Part shown: one piece after another, positions 1 to 8,198 of the stretch | How positions within the stretch are numbered: position 1 is the first letter of the stretch | Layout of the letters: the number at the start of each line of letters is the position of its first letter | Origin: Streptomyces pyxinicus | GTDB taxonomy: Bacteria > Actinomycetota > Actinomycetes > Streptomycetales > Streptomycetaceae | Reading direction: 5' to 3' | Length of the DNA stretch: 64,000 bases | NCBI RefSeq assembly: GCF_024753135.1 | Contig: NZ_JANUGP010000028.1 | Location: 38,565 to 102,564 of the forward strand | Translations under genes and position numbers: made by a program | Notes under the pieces: model-generated | Told to the model about the DNA's origin: nothing | The model's database searches: none | The model's input: the letters and a program-made list of their open reading frames with translations, nothing else

Positions 1-725
1 TTCTTCACGATGTACTTGAAGAGCTGGAGGTCGTCCGCGGCGGCCAGCAGCGTGTTGAACTTGTAGTTGATCTCCGCCTGGCCGGCGGTGCCCACCTCGT
101 GGTGCTGGCGCTCGACCTTCAGGCCGGACTGCTCCAGCTCCAGGGAGATCTCGGCGCGCAGGTCGGCGAAGTGGTCGACCGGGGCCACCGGGAAGTAGCC
201 GCCCTTGTAGCGGACTTTGTAGCCGCGGTTGTTCTCGACGGCGCCGGTGTTCCAGGCGCCCGCCTCGGAGTCGATGTGGTAGAACGACTCGTTCGCCGAG
301 GTGGCGAAGCGGACGCTGTCGAAGACGTAGAACTCGGCCTCGGGGCCGAAGTACGCGGTGTCGGCGATACCGGTCGACGCCAGGTACGCCTCCGCCTTCT
401 TCGCCACGTTGCGCGGGTCACGGGAGTACTGCTCGCCCGTGATCGGGTCGTGGATGAAGAAGTTGATGTTGAGGGTCTTGTCCCGGCGGAACGTGTCGAC
501 ACGGGCCGTCGACAGGTCGGCACGCAGCGCCATGTCGGACTCGTGGATGGCCTGGAAGCCGCGGATCGACGATCCGTCGAAGGCCAGCTCCTCGTCCGGG
601 TCGAACGCCTCGACGGGCACCGTGAAGTGCTGCATGACGCCCGGCAGGTCGCAGAAGCGGACGTCGACGAACTTGACGTCCTCGTCCGCGATGAACTTCT
701 TGGCCTCGTCGGCGTTCTGGAACAT
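1..725 (-). CDS. glnA: Glutamine synthetase type I, N-terminal part (cut by window start)
   Basis: Makes glutamine from glutamate, ammonia and ATP in the cytoplasm and is the main ammonium-assimilating enzyme. The minus-strand reading begins MFQNADEAKKFIADEDVKF and carries the GSI beta-grasp and start of the catalytic domain, with the motif DLPGVMQHF and FDGSSIRGF near residue 50. About 241 of the usual roughly 470 residues lie inside the window; the C-terminus is beyond base 1. The start is the ATG at 725, with a strong GGAGGAG ribosome site 7 bases upstream. A GlnR operator lies about 100 bp upstream of the start, so nitrogen control is expected. Identity is near certain. Confidence 0.97.
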   Translation of the reverse strand, partial: MFQNADEAKKFIADEDVKFVDVRFCDLPGVMQHFTVPVEAFDPDEELAFDGSSIRGFQAIHESDMALRADLSTARVDTFRRDKTLNINFFIHDPITGEQYSRDPRNVAKKAEAYLASTGIADTAYFGPEAEFYVFDSVRFATSANESFYHIDSEAGAWNTGAVENNRGYKVRYKGGYFPVAPVDHFADLRAEISLELEQSGLKVERQHHEVGTAGQAEINYKFNTLLAAADDLQLFKYIVK

Positions 726-822
726 CCAGCTCCTCCTACTCCCGACCGTCCGCGCCGGGGTGGTAGATCGTTCGTGCGGCCAGTGCGGTGGCACACGCTG
801 GTCTCGACCCTAGGGATGGGTG

Positions 823-860
823 ATTTCTCGGGCGTGACCCGTTTGTTTCGCAGAAGTTAA
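823..860 (-). promoter_or_regulatory. GlnR operator upstream of glnA
   Basis: Read on the minus strand, the site is TTAAC, 6 nt, GAAAC, 6 nt, GTCAC, 6 nt, GAAAT. This fits the published actinobacterial GlnR consensus gTnAC-n6-GaAAC-n6-gTnAC-n6-GaAAC in spacing at all four half-sites, with only the outer bases off. It lies about 98 bp upstream of the glnA start, as expected for nitrogen regulation of glutamine synthetase. Confidence 0.9.
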
Positions 861-933
861 CCGGCCACGCGGACAGCGGGTACCCGCCACCCCGCCGTGT
901 ACTGCCCGGAACCGGGCACAGTACCGTGGTCGG

Positions 934-1401
934 GTGGACAACAGGCAGGCAATGGGATCGTGGCTCTCCGGCCCGCGCGCGGCCATGGAAGAGGCCGGCG
1001 CCGACTTCGGGTACCGCGGTGAGCAGCTCGGTCTCCCCGAGGACGGCCCGAACTCGATCGCCCGGCCGGGGCGGCGGCTCGGCGCCCTCGCCGTGGACTG
1101 GGCGATGAGCGTACTGATCGCATACGGCCTGATCACGCACGGCTACACCCCCGCTACCAGCAACTGGGCGCTCGGCGTCTTCTTCGTCCTGAGCGTCCTG
1201 ACCGTCGGCACCATCGGCTCCACCCCGGGCAAGCGCCTCTTCGGCATCCGGGTCGTGGCCCTCGGGACCGGCACCGTCAACCCCGGTCGCGCCCTGCTGC
1301 GCACGGTCCTGCTCTGCCTCGCCATCCCCGCCCTGGTGTGGGACCGCGACGGCCGCGGCCTGCACGACCGGCTCGCCAGGACCGTCGAGGTACGGATCTG
1401 A
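934..1401 (+). CDS. RDD-family membrane protein
   Basis: A 155-residue integral membrane protein. Residues 43-50 (ARPGRRLGA) open the RDD domain; two hydrophobic helices follow (about 52-70 and 78-95), then the conserved TPGKRLFGIRVV segment and a last helix near 125-140 ending in RDGRGLHDRLART. The function of RDD proteins is not settled; some have been linked to ion transport. The GTG at 934 is chosen because it keeps the full-length N-terminus, but there is no clear ribosome site; the ATG at 952 is an alternative. The gene diverges from glnA and faces a strong terminator. Confidence 0.85.
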   Translation: MDNRQAMGSWLSGPRAAMEEAGADFGYRGEQLGLPEDGPNSIARPGRRLGALAVDWAMSVLIAYGLITHGYTPATSNWALGVFFVLSVLTVGTIGSTPGKRLFGIRVVALGTGTVNPGRALLRTVLLCLAIPALVWDRDGRGLHDRLARTVEVRI

Positions 1402-1426
1402 CCGGTACCGGCGTCACCGACCGGAA

Positions 1427-1454
1427 CGAGGGCCACCCCGCGGGGTGGCCCTCG
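1427..1454. terminator. Bidirectional hairpin between RDD gene and FAD hydroxylase
   Basis: A perfect palindrome with 14-bp arms (CGAGGGCCACCCCG and its complement, no unpaired loop bases) lies 26 bp after the RDD stop and 26 bp before the hydroxylase stop. The two genes converge on it. It lacks a U-tract, as is usual for Streptomyces terminators. It also marks the left edge of the inserted spore-pigment block. Confidence 0.85.
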
Positions 1455-1479
1455 TCGTGTCCGGGCGGCTGCCGGTGGC

Positions 1480-3126
1480 TCAACGCCGGTCCAGTACCGC
1501 CCCGAGCACCGTCCGCAGCTCCGCCTCCGCGTCCGTCGCCGCGTCCGTGGCCCGCCAGGCGACGAAGCCGTCCGGGCGGACCAGTACCGCGCCGTCCGCG
1601 TTCGTGCCGTGTTCCGTCGCCCAGTCGGTGCCCTCCGTGTCGTAGGTGAGGTCGGCGTCCGGGCCCGTGCCGATGCGGTAGGCGTCCAGTCGTACCCCGT
1701 CCGCCTCGGCGATCCGGCGGGCGGCGGTGTGCCAGGCGCTGCCCGCCGGTGCGGCCGCGTCGCTGAGCAGGACCATCGAGCGCTCGTAGAGGTCGAGCGT
1801 GGAGAGGCGTTCGCCCGACCGGCGCAGCCACAGGTGCGGGGCGCGGCTGCCCGGCCGGCCGGACAGGTTCATCCCTTCGGGTACGATCGGCTGGTCCGGG
1901 TCGGCGCCGAGGACCGCGCCCTCGGGGTAGCGGTAGCCGAGGACGATGTTGAGGATGCCGCCGCGCCGGCCGGCGCCGATGCCCGGGGCCGGGGCGAAGC
2001 CGGGGTGACTGTGCTCCACCGAGCGGGCCGAGGCGCGGGCGCTGGTGGCCTCCGCGACCGGGCGGCGCTCGGTGTCGTACGTCTCCAGCAGGCCGGGGCC
2101 GGCCCAGCCGTCGAGCACCGCGGCCAGCTTCCAGGCCAGGTTGTGCGCGTCCTGGATGCCGGTGTTCGAGCCGAAGGCGCCGGTCGGGGACATCTCGTGG
2201 GCGGAGTCGCCGGCCAGGAACACCCGGCCGGACGCGTACCGTTCGGCGACCCGTTCGGCCGCCCGCCAGGAGGCCTTCCCGGTGATCTCCACGTCCAGGT
2301 CGGGCGAGCCGACCGCCCGGCGGATGTGCCGCTGGAGCCGCTCCTCGGTGAACTCGTCCAGGGTTTCGCCGAGTTCGGGGTGCCAGGGGGCGTGGAAGAC
2401 CCAGTTCTCCTTGTTGTCGACGGGCAGCAGGGCGCCGTCGCCGTCCGGGTCGGTGAGGTAGCAGCAGATGAAGCGCCGGTCGCCGACGACCTCGGCGAGC
2501 AGCTTGGAGCGGAAGGTGACGCTCACGTTGGCGAACAGTTCACCCGGACCGCTCTGGCCGAGGCCGAGCCGGCCCCGGACCGGGCTGCGCGGCCCGTCGC
2601 AGGCGACCAGGTAGTCCGCGCGGACGGTGTAGAGCCGGTCGCTGTCCCGGTCGCGGACGTACGCCGTCACTCCTTCGGGGTCCTGGGAGAAGGACTCCAG
2701 CTCGTGGAAGTAGCGCAGGTCGCCGCCGAGCGCGCCGGCGCCGCGCACCAGGACCGGCTCCAGGTCGTTCTGGCTGCACAGGCACCATTTCGTCGGGCTG
2801 AACCGGGCCAGGCCACCGCCCGGGTCGATCTCCCGGAACAGCCATTCGCCGGCGTCTCCGACCAGCGTCGGGGCCTGCAGGATGCCGTGGTTGTCGGCGA
2901 GGAGAGAGGCCGCCGCCTTGATGTCCGGCTCGATGCCGGCCGTCCGGAACAGCTCCATCGTGCGGACGTTGTTGCCTCGGCCACGCGGGTGGATCGAGGT
3001 GCCGGAGTGCCGCTCGACGAGCAGGTGCCGTACGCCTAGACGGCCGAGGAAGAGGGACAGGGACAGGCCCACCAGAGAGCCGCCCACGACGAGGACGGGA
3101 ACCTGGTGATCGGCTTTCTGCTGCAT
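1480..3126 (-). CDS. whiE-ORFVIII: FAD-dependent polyketide hydroxylase of the spore-pigment locus (WhiE ORFVIII type)
   Basis: An aromatic monooxygenase of the PheA/TfdB class, expected to hydroxylate the polyketide pigment using NAD(P)H, FAD and O2. Residues 9-38 hold the Rossmann motif VLVVGGSLVGLSLSLFL with acidic residue ER; the second FAD motif GRVFLAGDSAHEMSPTGAFG lies near residue 290; and the C-terminal thioredoxin-like lobe ends in a short VLDRR tail. I choose the ATG at 3126 (548 residues) because AGGAG sits 7-8 bases upstream; a longer reading to 3207 adds 27 proline-rich residues without family support. It diverges from ORFI, the same arrangement as S. coelicolor whiE, where the ORFVIII promoter is known to depend on the late spore sigma factor. 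Confidence 0.88.
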   Translation of the reverse strand: MQQKADHQVPVLVVGGSLVGLSLSLFLGRLGVRHLLVERHSGTSIHPRGRGNNVRTMELFRTAGIEPDIKAAASLLADNHGILQAPTLVGDAGEWLFREIDPGGGLARFSPTKWCLCSQNDLEPVLVRGAGALGGDLRYFHELESFSQDPEGVTAYVRDRDSDRLYTVRADYLVACDGPRSPVRGRLGLGQSGPGELFANVSVTFRSKLLAEVVGDRRFICCYLTDPDGDGALLPVDNKENWVFHAPWHPELGETLDEFTEERLQRHIRRAVGSPDLDVEITGKASWRAAERVAERYASGRVFLAGDSAHEMSPTGAFGSNTGIQDAHNLAWKLAAVLDGWAGPGLLETYDTERRPVAEATSARASARSVEHSHPGFAPAPGIGAGRRGGILNIVLGYRYPEGAVLGADPDQPIVPEGMNLSGRPGSRAPHLWLRRSGERLSTLDLYERSMVLLSDAAAPAGSAWHTAARRIAEADGVRLDAYRIGTGPDADLTYDTEGTDWATEHGTNADGAVLVRPDGFVAWRATDAATDAEAELRTVLGAVLDRR

Positions 3127-3212
3127 CAAGAACTCCTGAGGCAGTGGTGGGGGGTGTGGGGCGTCTCGCAGGTTCCATGCCCTCTGGGAGGGCATCCGCG
3201 TGCTCATTCACC

Positions 3213-3239
3213 CGCGTGATCACCCACGTGGTTCACGCG
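3213..3239. promoter_or_regulatory. Palindromic candidate operator in the whiE divergent promoter region
   Basis: Perfect 7-bp inverted arms CGCGTGA and TCACGCG flank 13 bases that contain CCACGTGG, itself a palindrome. The hexamer CGCGTG also occurs just upstream at about 3198. The 217-bp gap between the hydroxylase and ORFI must hold both promoters, so this dyad is a reasonable regulator site. No specific regulator can be named; it does not fit the published BldD spacing. Confidence 0.5.
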
Positions 3240-3343
3240 AGTCGCGCGCACCGGGGGACCGGCACAGGATCGAGAAGCGCTGACGTCGCGTCACCGGCGG
3301 CCGGCGTTCGCCTCTGCCCCTTGCGAAGGAGATGTGCGCAGCA

Positions 3344-4417
3344 ATGACCACCACGACCGAGAAGGTCTCCCAGCCGTCGACGCGACAGGTGTCGAAGAGG
3401 GTCTCCCAGTCCGTGTTCGACGGCTCCCGCCTGAGGGTCGTCCTGCTGGTGGACGTGTACGACGGTGCCCAGCAGCAGTTCCTGGAGGCCTACGAGGAGA
3501 TGGGCAAGCAGGTCTCGTCCGTCCCCGGGCACATCAGCGACCAGCTGTGCCAGTCCATCGAGAACCCCTCCCAGTGGCTCATCACCAGTGAGTGGGAGAG
3601 CGCCCCGCCGTTCCTCGCCTGGGTCAACAGCGAGGAGCACGTGCGGATGGTGCAGCCGATGCACAGCTGCATCCGGGACACCCGGTCGCTGCGCTTCCAC
3701 ATCGTCCGCGAGACCGGCGGCGAGGCGGCGGGCACGGAGCGCCGGCTCCAGACCGCCCCGCGCATCGGCGACGGCGTGATCCGGCACGCCATCACCTTCA
3801 CCGTGAAGCCGGGCAGCGAGCAGAAGGTCAAGGAGATCCTGTCGGACTACGCCTCGCCCGAGGCGCGGGTCGACGAGCGGACCCGGCTGCTGCGCACCTC
3901 CCTCTTCATGCGGGGCAACCGCGTCGTCCGCGCCGTCGAGGTACGCGGCGACCTGCTCGCGGCGCTGCGGCACGTGGCCCGGCAGCCCGAGGTGCGGGCC
4001 GTCGAGGAGGCCATCAACCCCTATCTGGAGCAGGACCGCGACCTCAATGACGAGGAGTCGGCGCGGGTGTTCTTCACCCGGGCGGCGCTGCCCGCCGTCC
4101 AGCACCTCGGCGCGGACGAGGAGGCCGAGGGCGAGCGGTACGCGCTGTCCTACCCGGCCCGCTCCGGCCGCGGCATGGAGGTCGCCGAACTGCTCGCCCG
4201 GCAGGACGAGGCGGCGGCGGAGGACCCGGACAGCCCGGTCCTGCGCAGCACGATCTTCCAGCGCGACGACGTCGTCGTCCGCCTGGTCGACGTCCGCCCC
4301 GGCCACGGACCCGAGGCCGCCCTGCCGAAGTCCGCCCCCGCCCCGCTGACGGCCCTGCTCGACGGCGCCGCCGCGCGCATGGACTTCGTCACCGACCGCC
4401 GCTCCCCGGACGCCTGA
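3344..4417 (+). CDS. whiE-ORFI: SchA/CurD-like protein, WhiE ORFI type
   Basis: A 357-residue protein with two ferredoxin-like alpha/beta-barrel regions: an antibiotic-biosynthesis-monooxygenase-like half (about residues 30-120, VVLLVDVYDGAQQQFLEAYE ... EWESAPPFLAWVNSEEH) and a SchA/CurD half (about 140-245, HAITFTVKPGSEQKVKEIL). Members occur in nearly all spore-pigment clusters; the exact chemical role is not established. The ATG at 3344 is preferred because GAAGGAG lies 11 bases upstream; the ATG at 3332 would sit directly on that ribosome site. It opens the seven-gene pigment operon. Confidence 0.88.
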   Translation: MTTTTEKVSQPSTRQVSKRVSQSVFDGSRLRVVLLVDVYDGAQQQFLEAYEEMGKQVSSVPGHISDQLCQSIENPSQWLITSEWESAPPFLAWVNSEEHVRMVQPMHSCIRDTRSLRFHIVRETGGEAAGTERRLQTAPRIGDGVIRHAITFTVKPGSEQKVKEILSDYASPEARVDERTRLLRTSLFMRGNRVVRAVEVRGDLLAALRHVARQPEVRAVEEAINPYLEQDRDLNDEESARVFFTRAALPAVQHLGADEEAEGERYALSYPARSGRGMEVAELLARQDEAAAEDPDSPVLRSTIFQRDDVVVRLVDVRPGHGPEAALPKSAPAPLTALLDGAAARMDFVTDRRSPDA

Positions 4418-4449
4418 CCCCGCCGACGCCCACACCCACGGAGGAAGTC

Positions 4450-4908
4450 GTGATCAAACCCCTTCCGAAGATCATCGACCTGAGCGAGACCGAGCCCAAC
4501 ACCAAGCGCGGCGGCGACCTGCGCGCCATGCTCACCCCGGCGACGGTGGGCTCCACCAGCGGCTTCATGGGCCTGGCCATCGTGCGGCCCGGCGACCGCA
4601 TCGGCGAGCACTACCACCCGTACTCCGAGGAGTTCGTCTACGTCGTCTGCGGCGACCTGGAGGTCGACCTGGACGGCGAGCCGCACCCGCTGCGCCCCGA
4701 GCAGGGGCTGATGATCCCGGTCAACATGCGCCACCGGTTCCGCAACGTCGGCAACGTGGAGGCGCGTCTCGTCTTCCACCTCGGTCCGCTGGCCCCGCGC
4801 CCGCAGCTCGGGCACGTCGACACCGAGGAGACGTCGGTCATCGGCGCGGCGGCCGTCGCGACCGAGCCGGCCCGGGCGGGCGCCGACCGGGAGCAGGTCC
4901 GGTCATGA
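4450..4908 (+). CDS. whiE-ORFII: Cupin protein, WhiE ORFII type
   Basis: A 152-residue single-domain cupin. The first cupin motif is visible as GEHYHPYSEEFVYVVCG (residues about 58-74) with the His, His and Glu that normally bind a metal, and the second as PVNMRHRFRNVG with the last His. It is expected to act on, or protect, the polyketide intermediate; its reaction is not known. It starts with GTG at 4450 behind GGAGGAAG, 32 bp after ORFI, and its stop overlaps the next start by 4 bp (ATGA), indicating translational coupling with the ketosynthase. Confidence 0.88.
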   Translation: MIKPLPKIIDLSETEPNTKRGGDLRAMLTPATVGSTSGFMGLAIVRPGDRIGEHYHPYSEEFVYVVCGDLEVDLDGEPHPLRPEQGLMIPVNMRHRFRNVGNVEARLVFHLGPLAPRPQLGHVDTEETSVIGAAAVATEPARAGADREQVRS

Positions 4909-6164
4909 CCCGGCGCGTGGCGGTCACCGGCATAGGCATCGTGGCTCCGGGCGGGATCGGCGTGCCGGCGTTCTGGAACCTGCTCGCCGACGGCCGTACC
5001 GCGACGCGGGGCATCACGTTCTTCGACCCGTCCGGGCTGCGCTCCCGGATCGCCGCCGAGTGCGACTTCGATCCCACCGCGCACGGCCTTGACGCCGAGC
5101 AGGTCGAACGGGCCGACCGGTACATACAGTTCGCCCTGGTCGCCGGCGCGGAGGCGGTCCGGGACTCGGGCCTCGACCTGGGCCGGGAGGACCCCTGGCG
5201 GGTCGGCGTCTCCCTGGGCACCGCGGTCGGCGGCACCACCCGGCTGGAGCACGACTACGTGCTGGTCAGCCATGGCGGCGAGCGCTGGGACGTCGACCAC
5301 GCCGAGGCCGAGCCCCAGCTGCACCGGGCGTTCACGCCGGCCACCGTGGCCTCCGCGGTGGCGGAACGCTTCGGCGCCCAGGGCCCGGTGCAGACCGTCT
5401 CCACCGGCTGCACCTCCGGCCTCGACGCGGTCGGCTACGCCTTCCACGCCGTCCAGGAGGGCCGCGCGGACATCTGCATCGCGGGCGCCTCGGACTCCCC
5501 GATCTCCCCGATCACCATGGCCTGCTTCGACGCGATCAAGGCCACCTCCCCGAACAACGACGACCCCGCGCACGCCTCCCGGCCCTTCGACAACAACCGT
5601 GACGGCTTCGTCATGGGCGAGGGCGGCGCGGTGCTCGTCCTGGAGGAGCTGGAGCACGCCCGGGCCCGCGGTGCCCACGTCTACTGCGAGTTCGGCGGCT
5701 ACGCCACCTTCGGCAACGCCTACCACATGACCGGCCTGACCAAGGAGGGCCTGGAGATGGCGCGGGCCATATCCACCGCCCTCGACCAGGCGCGGCTGGA
5801 CCCGACGGCGATCGACTACGTCAACGCGCACGGCTCCGGCACCCGGCAGAACGACCGCCACGAGACGGCGGCCGTGAAGCGGGCGCTCGGCCGGCACGCC
5901 TACGACACCCCGATGAGCTCCATCAAGTCCATGGTGGGGCACTCCCTGGGGGCCATCGGCGCCATCGAACTGGTCGCCTGCGTGCTGGCCCTCGCCAAGC
6001 AGGCCGTCCCGCCGACCGCCAACTACGAGACCCCCGACCCCGAGTGCGATCTGGACTACGTCCCGCGCGTGGCCCGCGAACGCAAGCTGTCCAGCGTGCT
6101 GTCCGTCGGCAGCGGGTTCGGCGGCTTCCAGTCCGCGGTGATCCTGACCCGGCCGAGGGAGTGA
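4905..6164 (+). CDS. whiE-ORFIII: Type II PKS ketosynthase alpha, spore pigment
   Basis: Catalyses the decarboxylative condensations that build the aromatic polyketide chain, as a heterodimer with the chain-length factor. The active-site triad is complete: Cys169 in STGCTSGLD, His309 in NAHGSGT and His346 in MVGHSLGAIG, the same numbering as the actinorhodin ketosynthase. Length (419 aa) is typical. It starts in a 4-bp overlap with the cupin gene and is followed after 10 bp by the partner subunit. Sequence and neighbours place it with whiE-type pigment synthases rather than antibiotic ones. Confidence 0.96.
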   Translation: MTRRVAVTGIGIVAPGGIGVPAFWNLLADGRTATRGITFFDPSGLRSRIAAECDFDPTAHGLDAEQVERADRYIQFALVAGAEAVRDSGLDLGREDPWRVGVSLGTAVGGTTRLEHDYVLVSHGGERWDVDHAEAEPQLHRAFTPATVASAVAERFGAQGPVQTVSTGCTSGLDAVGYAFHAVQEGRADICIAGASDSPISPITMACFDAIKATSPNNDDPAHASRPFDNNRDGFVMGEGGAVLVLEELEHARARGAHVYCEFGGYATFGNAYHMTGLTKEGLEMARAISTALDQARLDPTAIDYVNAHGSGTRQNDRHETAAVKRALGRHAYDTPMSSIKSMVGHSLGAIGAIELVACVLALAKQAVPPTANYETPDPECDLDYVPRVARERKLSSVLSVGSGFGGFQSAVILTRPRE

Positions 6165-6174
6165 GGACAGACAG

Positions 6175-7419
6175 ATGAGCGAACCACAGGACCGGCCCGC
6201 GGCCATCACCGGCATCGGTGTGGTCGCGCCCAACGGCACCAGCACCGACACCTTCTGGAAGGCCACCCAGGAGGGCGTCAGCGTCCTCGACCGGGTCACC
6301 CGCGAGGGCTGCGAGAACCTTCCGCTCAAGGTGGCCGGCGAGGTCCGCGCCTTCGACCCGGCGGACACGATCGAGGAACGCTTCCTCGTCCAGACCGACC
6401 GGTTCACGCACTACGCCATGGCCGCGGCCGACTTCGCGCTGGCGGACGCCCGGCTCGGCCAGGCCGACACCTCCGCGTCGCCGTACTCCATCGGCGTGGT
6501 CACCGCGGCCGGCTCGGGCGGCGGCGAGTTCGGCCAGCGCGAGCTCCAGCGACTGTGGGGCAAGGGCAGCCGGTTCGTGGGCCCCTACCAGTCCATCGCC
6601 TGGTTCTACGCCGCCAGCACCGGCCAGGTCTCCATCCGCCGCGGCTTCAAGGGCCCCTGCTCGGTCGTCGCCTCCGACGAGGCCGGCGGCCTGGACGCCC
6701 TCGCGCACGCGGCACGGGCGGTGCGCCGGGGCACCGACGCGATCGTGGCCGGCTCCACCGAGGCCCCGCTCGCGCCGTACTCGATGGTCTGCCAGCTCGG
6801 CTACGACGAACTGAGCCGGGAGACCGACCCCACCCGGGCCTACCGTCCCTTCACCGACGCGGCCTGCGGGTTCGTGCCGGCCGAGGGCGGCGCCATGCTC
6901 GTGGTGGAGTCCGCGGCCGCCGCCCGGGAGCGCGGGGTGGAGGTCCGGGCCGTCATCGCCGGGCACGGGGCCACCTTCACCGGCGCCTCCCGCTGGGACC
7001 GGTCCCGCGAGGGCCTCGCCGAGGCCATCCGCAAGGCGCTCGCGGACGCCGACTGCGCCCCGGAGGAGGTCGACGTGGTCTTCGCCGACGCCCTCGGCGT
7101 GCCGGCCGCCGACCGGGCCGAGGCGCTGGCCCTGGCCGACGCCCTCGGCGCGCACGCCGCCCGGGTGCCGGTGACGGCACCGAAGACCGGGATCGGCCGC
7201 GGCTACTGCGCGGCGCCCGTGCTGGACACCGCCGCCGCGGTGCTCGCGATGGAGCACGGCCTGATCCCCCCGACGCCGAACGTCTTCGACGTCTGCCACG
7301 ACCTCGACCTCGTGACCGGCCGGGCCCGGCCCGCCGAAGCGCGGACCGCGCTGGTGCTCAGCCGGGGCCTCATGGGGTCGAACTCGGCGCTGCTGCTCCG
7401 GCACGGCGCCGGCAAGTGA
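6175..7419 (+). CDS. whiE-ORFIV: Type II PKS chain-length factor (ketosynthase beta), spore pigment
   Basis: Partner of the ketosynthase; sets chain length and takes part in malonyl-ACP decarboxylation. The 414-residue protein keeps the thiolase fold, but the position that aligns with the catalytic Cys of the alpha subunit is Glu169 (ASDEAGGLDA), where actinorhodin and tetracenomycin chain-length factors have Gln. The His motifs of the alpha subunit are also lost (FADALGVPAAD in place of NAHGSGT). The ATG at 6175 has GAGGACAG upstream. It is followed by the ACP gene after 20 bp. Confidence 0.95.
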   Translation: MSEPQDRPAAITGIGVVAPNGTSTDTFWKATQEGVSVLDRVTREGCENLPLKVAGEVRAFDPADTIEERFLVQTDRFTHYAMAAADFALADARLGQADTSASPYSIGVVTAAGSGGGEFGQRELQRLWGKGSRFVGPYQSIAWFYAASTGQVSIRRGFKGPCSVVASDEAGGLDALAHAARAVRRGTDAIVAGSTEAPLAPYSMVCQLGYDELSRETDPTRAYRPFTDAACGFVPAEGGAMLVVESAAAARERGVEVRAVIAGHGATFTGASRWDRSREGLAEAIRKALADADCAPEEVDVVFADALGVPAADRAEALALADALGAHAARVPVTAPKTGIGRGYCAAPVLDTAAAVLAMEHGLIPPTPNVFDVCHDLDLVTGRARPAEARTALVLSRGLMGSNSALLLRHGAGK

Positions 7420-7439
7420 GACAGCAAAGGAGGAGAGCA

Positions 7440-7694
7440 ATGCCCCAGATCACCGTCGAGGAACTCGCCACGCTGATGAAGAAGGCCGCCGGGGTCACCG
7501 TCAGCCCCCAGCAGCTCCAGGAGAGGCCGGACACCGGCTTCGAGACGCTGGGCGTCGACTCGCTCGGCCTGCTCGGCATCGTCGGCGAGCTGGAGAACGC
7601 GCACGGCACCCCGATGCCGGTGGACGCCGAGCGCTGCAAGACCCCCCAGCAGTTCCTCAACCTCGTCAACACCACCCTGATGGCAGGAGCCTGA
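7440..7694 (+). CDS. whiE-ORFV: Acyl carrier protein of the spore-pigment PKS
   Basis: An 84-residue discrete ACP that tethers the growing polyketide. The phosphopantetheine attachment site is Ser41 in LGVDSLGLLG. The start is the ATG at 7440 behind AAAGGAGGAG. The stop overlaps the spacer to the cyclase gene by a single base gap, so the two are surely co-translated. Its length and helix pattern are normal for type II PKS ACPs. Confidence 0.95.
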   Translation: MPQITVEELATLMKKAAGVTVSPQQLQERPDTGFETLGVDSLGLLGIVGELENAHGTPMPVDAERCKTPQQFLNLVNTTLMAGA

Positions 7695-7695
7695 G

Positions 7696-8175
7696 ATGGC
7701 AGGACACACCCAGAACGAGATCACCATCGCCGCGCCCCTCGACCTGGTCTGGGACATGACCAACGACCTGGAGCGCTGGCCGCAGCTCTTCAGCGAGTAC
7801 GCGTCCGTCGAGGTCCTCAAGAAGGAGGGCGAGAAGACGACGTTCCGGCTCACCATGCACCCGGACGACAACGGCACCGTGTGGAGCTGGGTCTCCGAGC
7901 GCGAGCCGGACCGCGACTCCCGCACCGTCGTCGCGCGCCGCGTGGAGACCGGGCCGTTCGCCCACATGGACATCCACTGGAGCTACGAGGAGGTCCCGGC
8001 CGGCACCCGCATGGTGTGGACCCAGGACTTCGCGATGAAGCCGGACGCGCCGGTCGACGACGACTGGATGACCGACAACATCAACCGGAACTCGAAGGTC
8101 CAGCTGGCCCTCATCCGGGACAAGATCGAGAAGGCGGCCGCCGGTCACCGGCCCGCCCCGGCCCTGGCCGACTGA
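7696..8175 (+). CDS. whiE-ORFVI: Polyketide aromatase/cyclase, WhiE ORFVI type
   Basis: A single SRPBCC (START-like) domain of 159 residues that folds the nascent poly-beta-ketone and closes the first ring. Recognisable segments are AAPLDLVWDMTNDLERWPQL at the start, ETGPFAHMDIHWSYEEVP in the middle and TQDFAMKPDAPVDDDWM before the C-terminal helix. It is a monodomain cyclase like the N-terminal part of TcmN, as expected for non-reducing pathways such as spore pigment. Its ATG begins one base after the ACP stop. Confidence 0.93.
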   Translation: MAGHTQNEITIAAPLDLVWDMTNDLERWPQLFSEYASVEVLKKEGEKTTFRLTMHPDDNGTVWSWVSEREPDRDSRTVVARRVETGPFAHMDIHWSYEEVPAGTRMVWTQDFAMKPDAPVDDDWMTDNINRNSKVQLALIRDKIEKAAAGHRPAPALAD

Positions 8176-8198
8176 GCCGGACGACAGGAGACACGACC

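Noticed and set aside
3196..3225. Possible BldD box in the whiE intergenic region
   Set aside because: The TCAC/GTGA halves are 4 bp apart, not the 5 bp of the published BldD motif, so only a generic dyad is reported.
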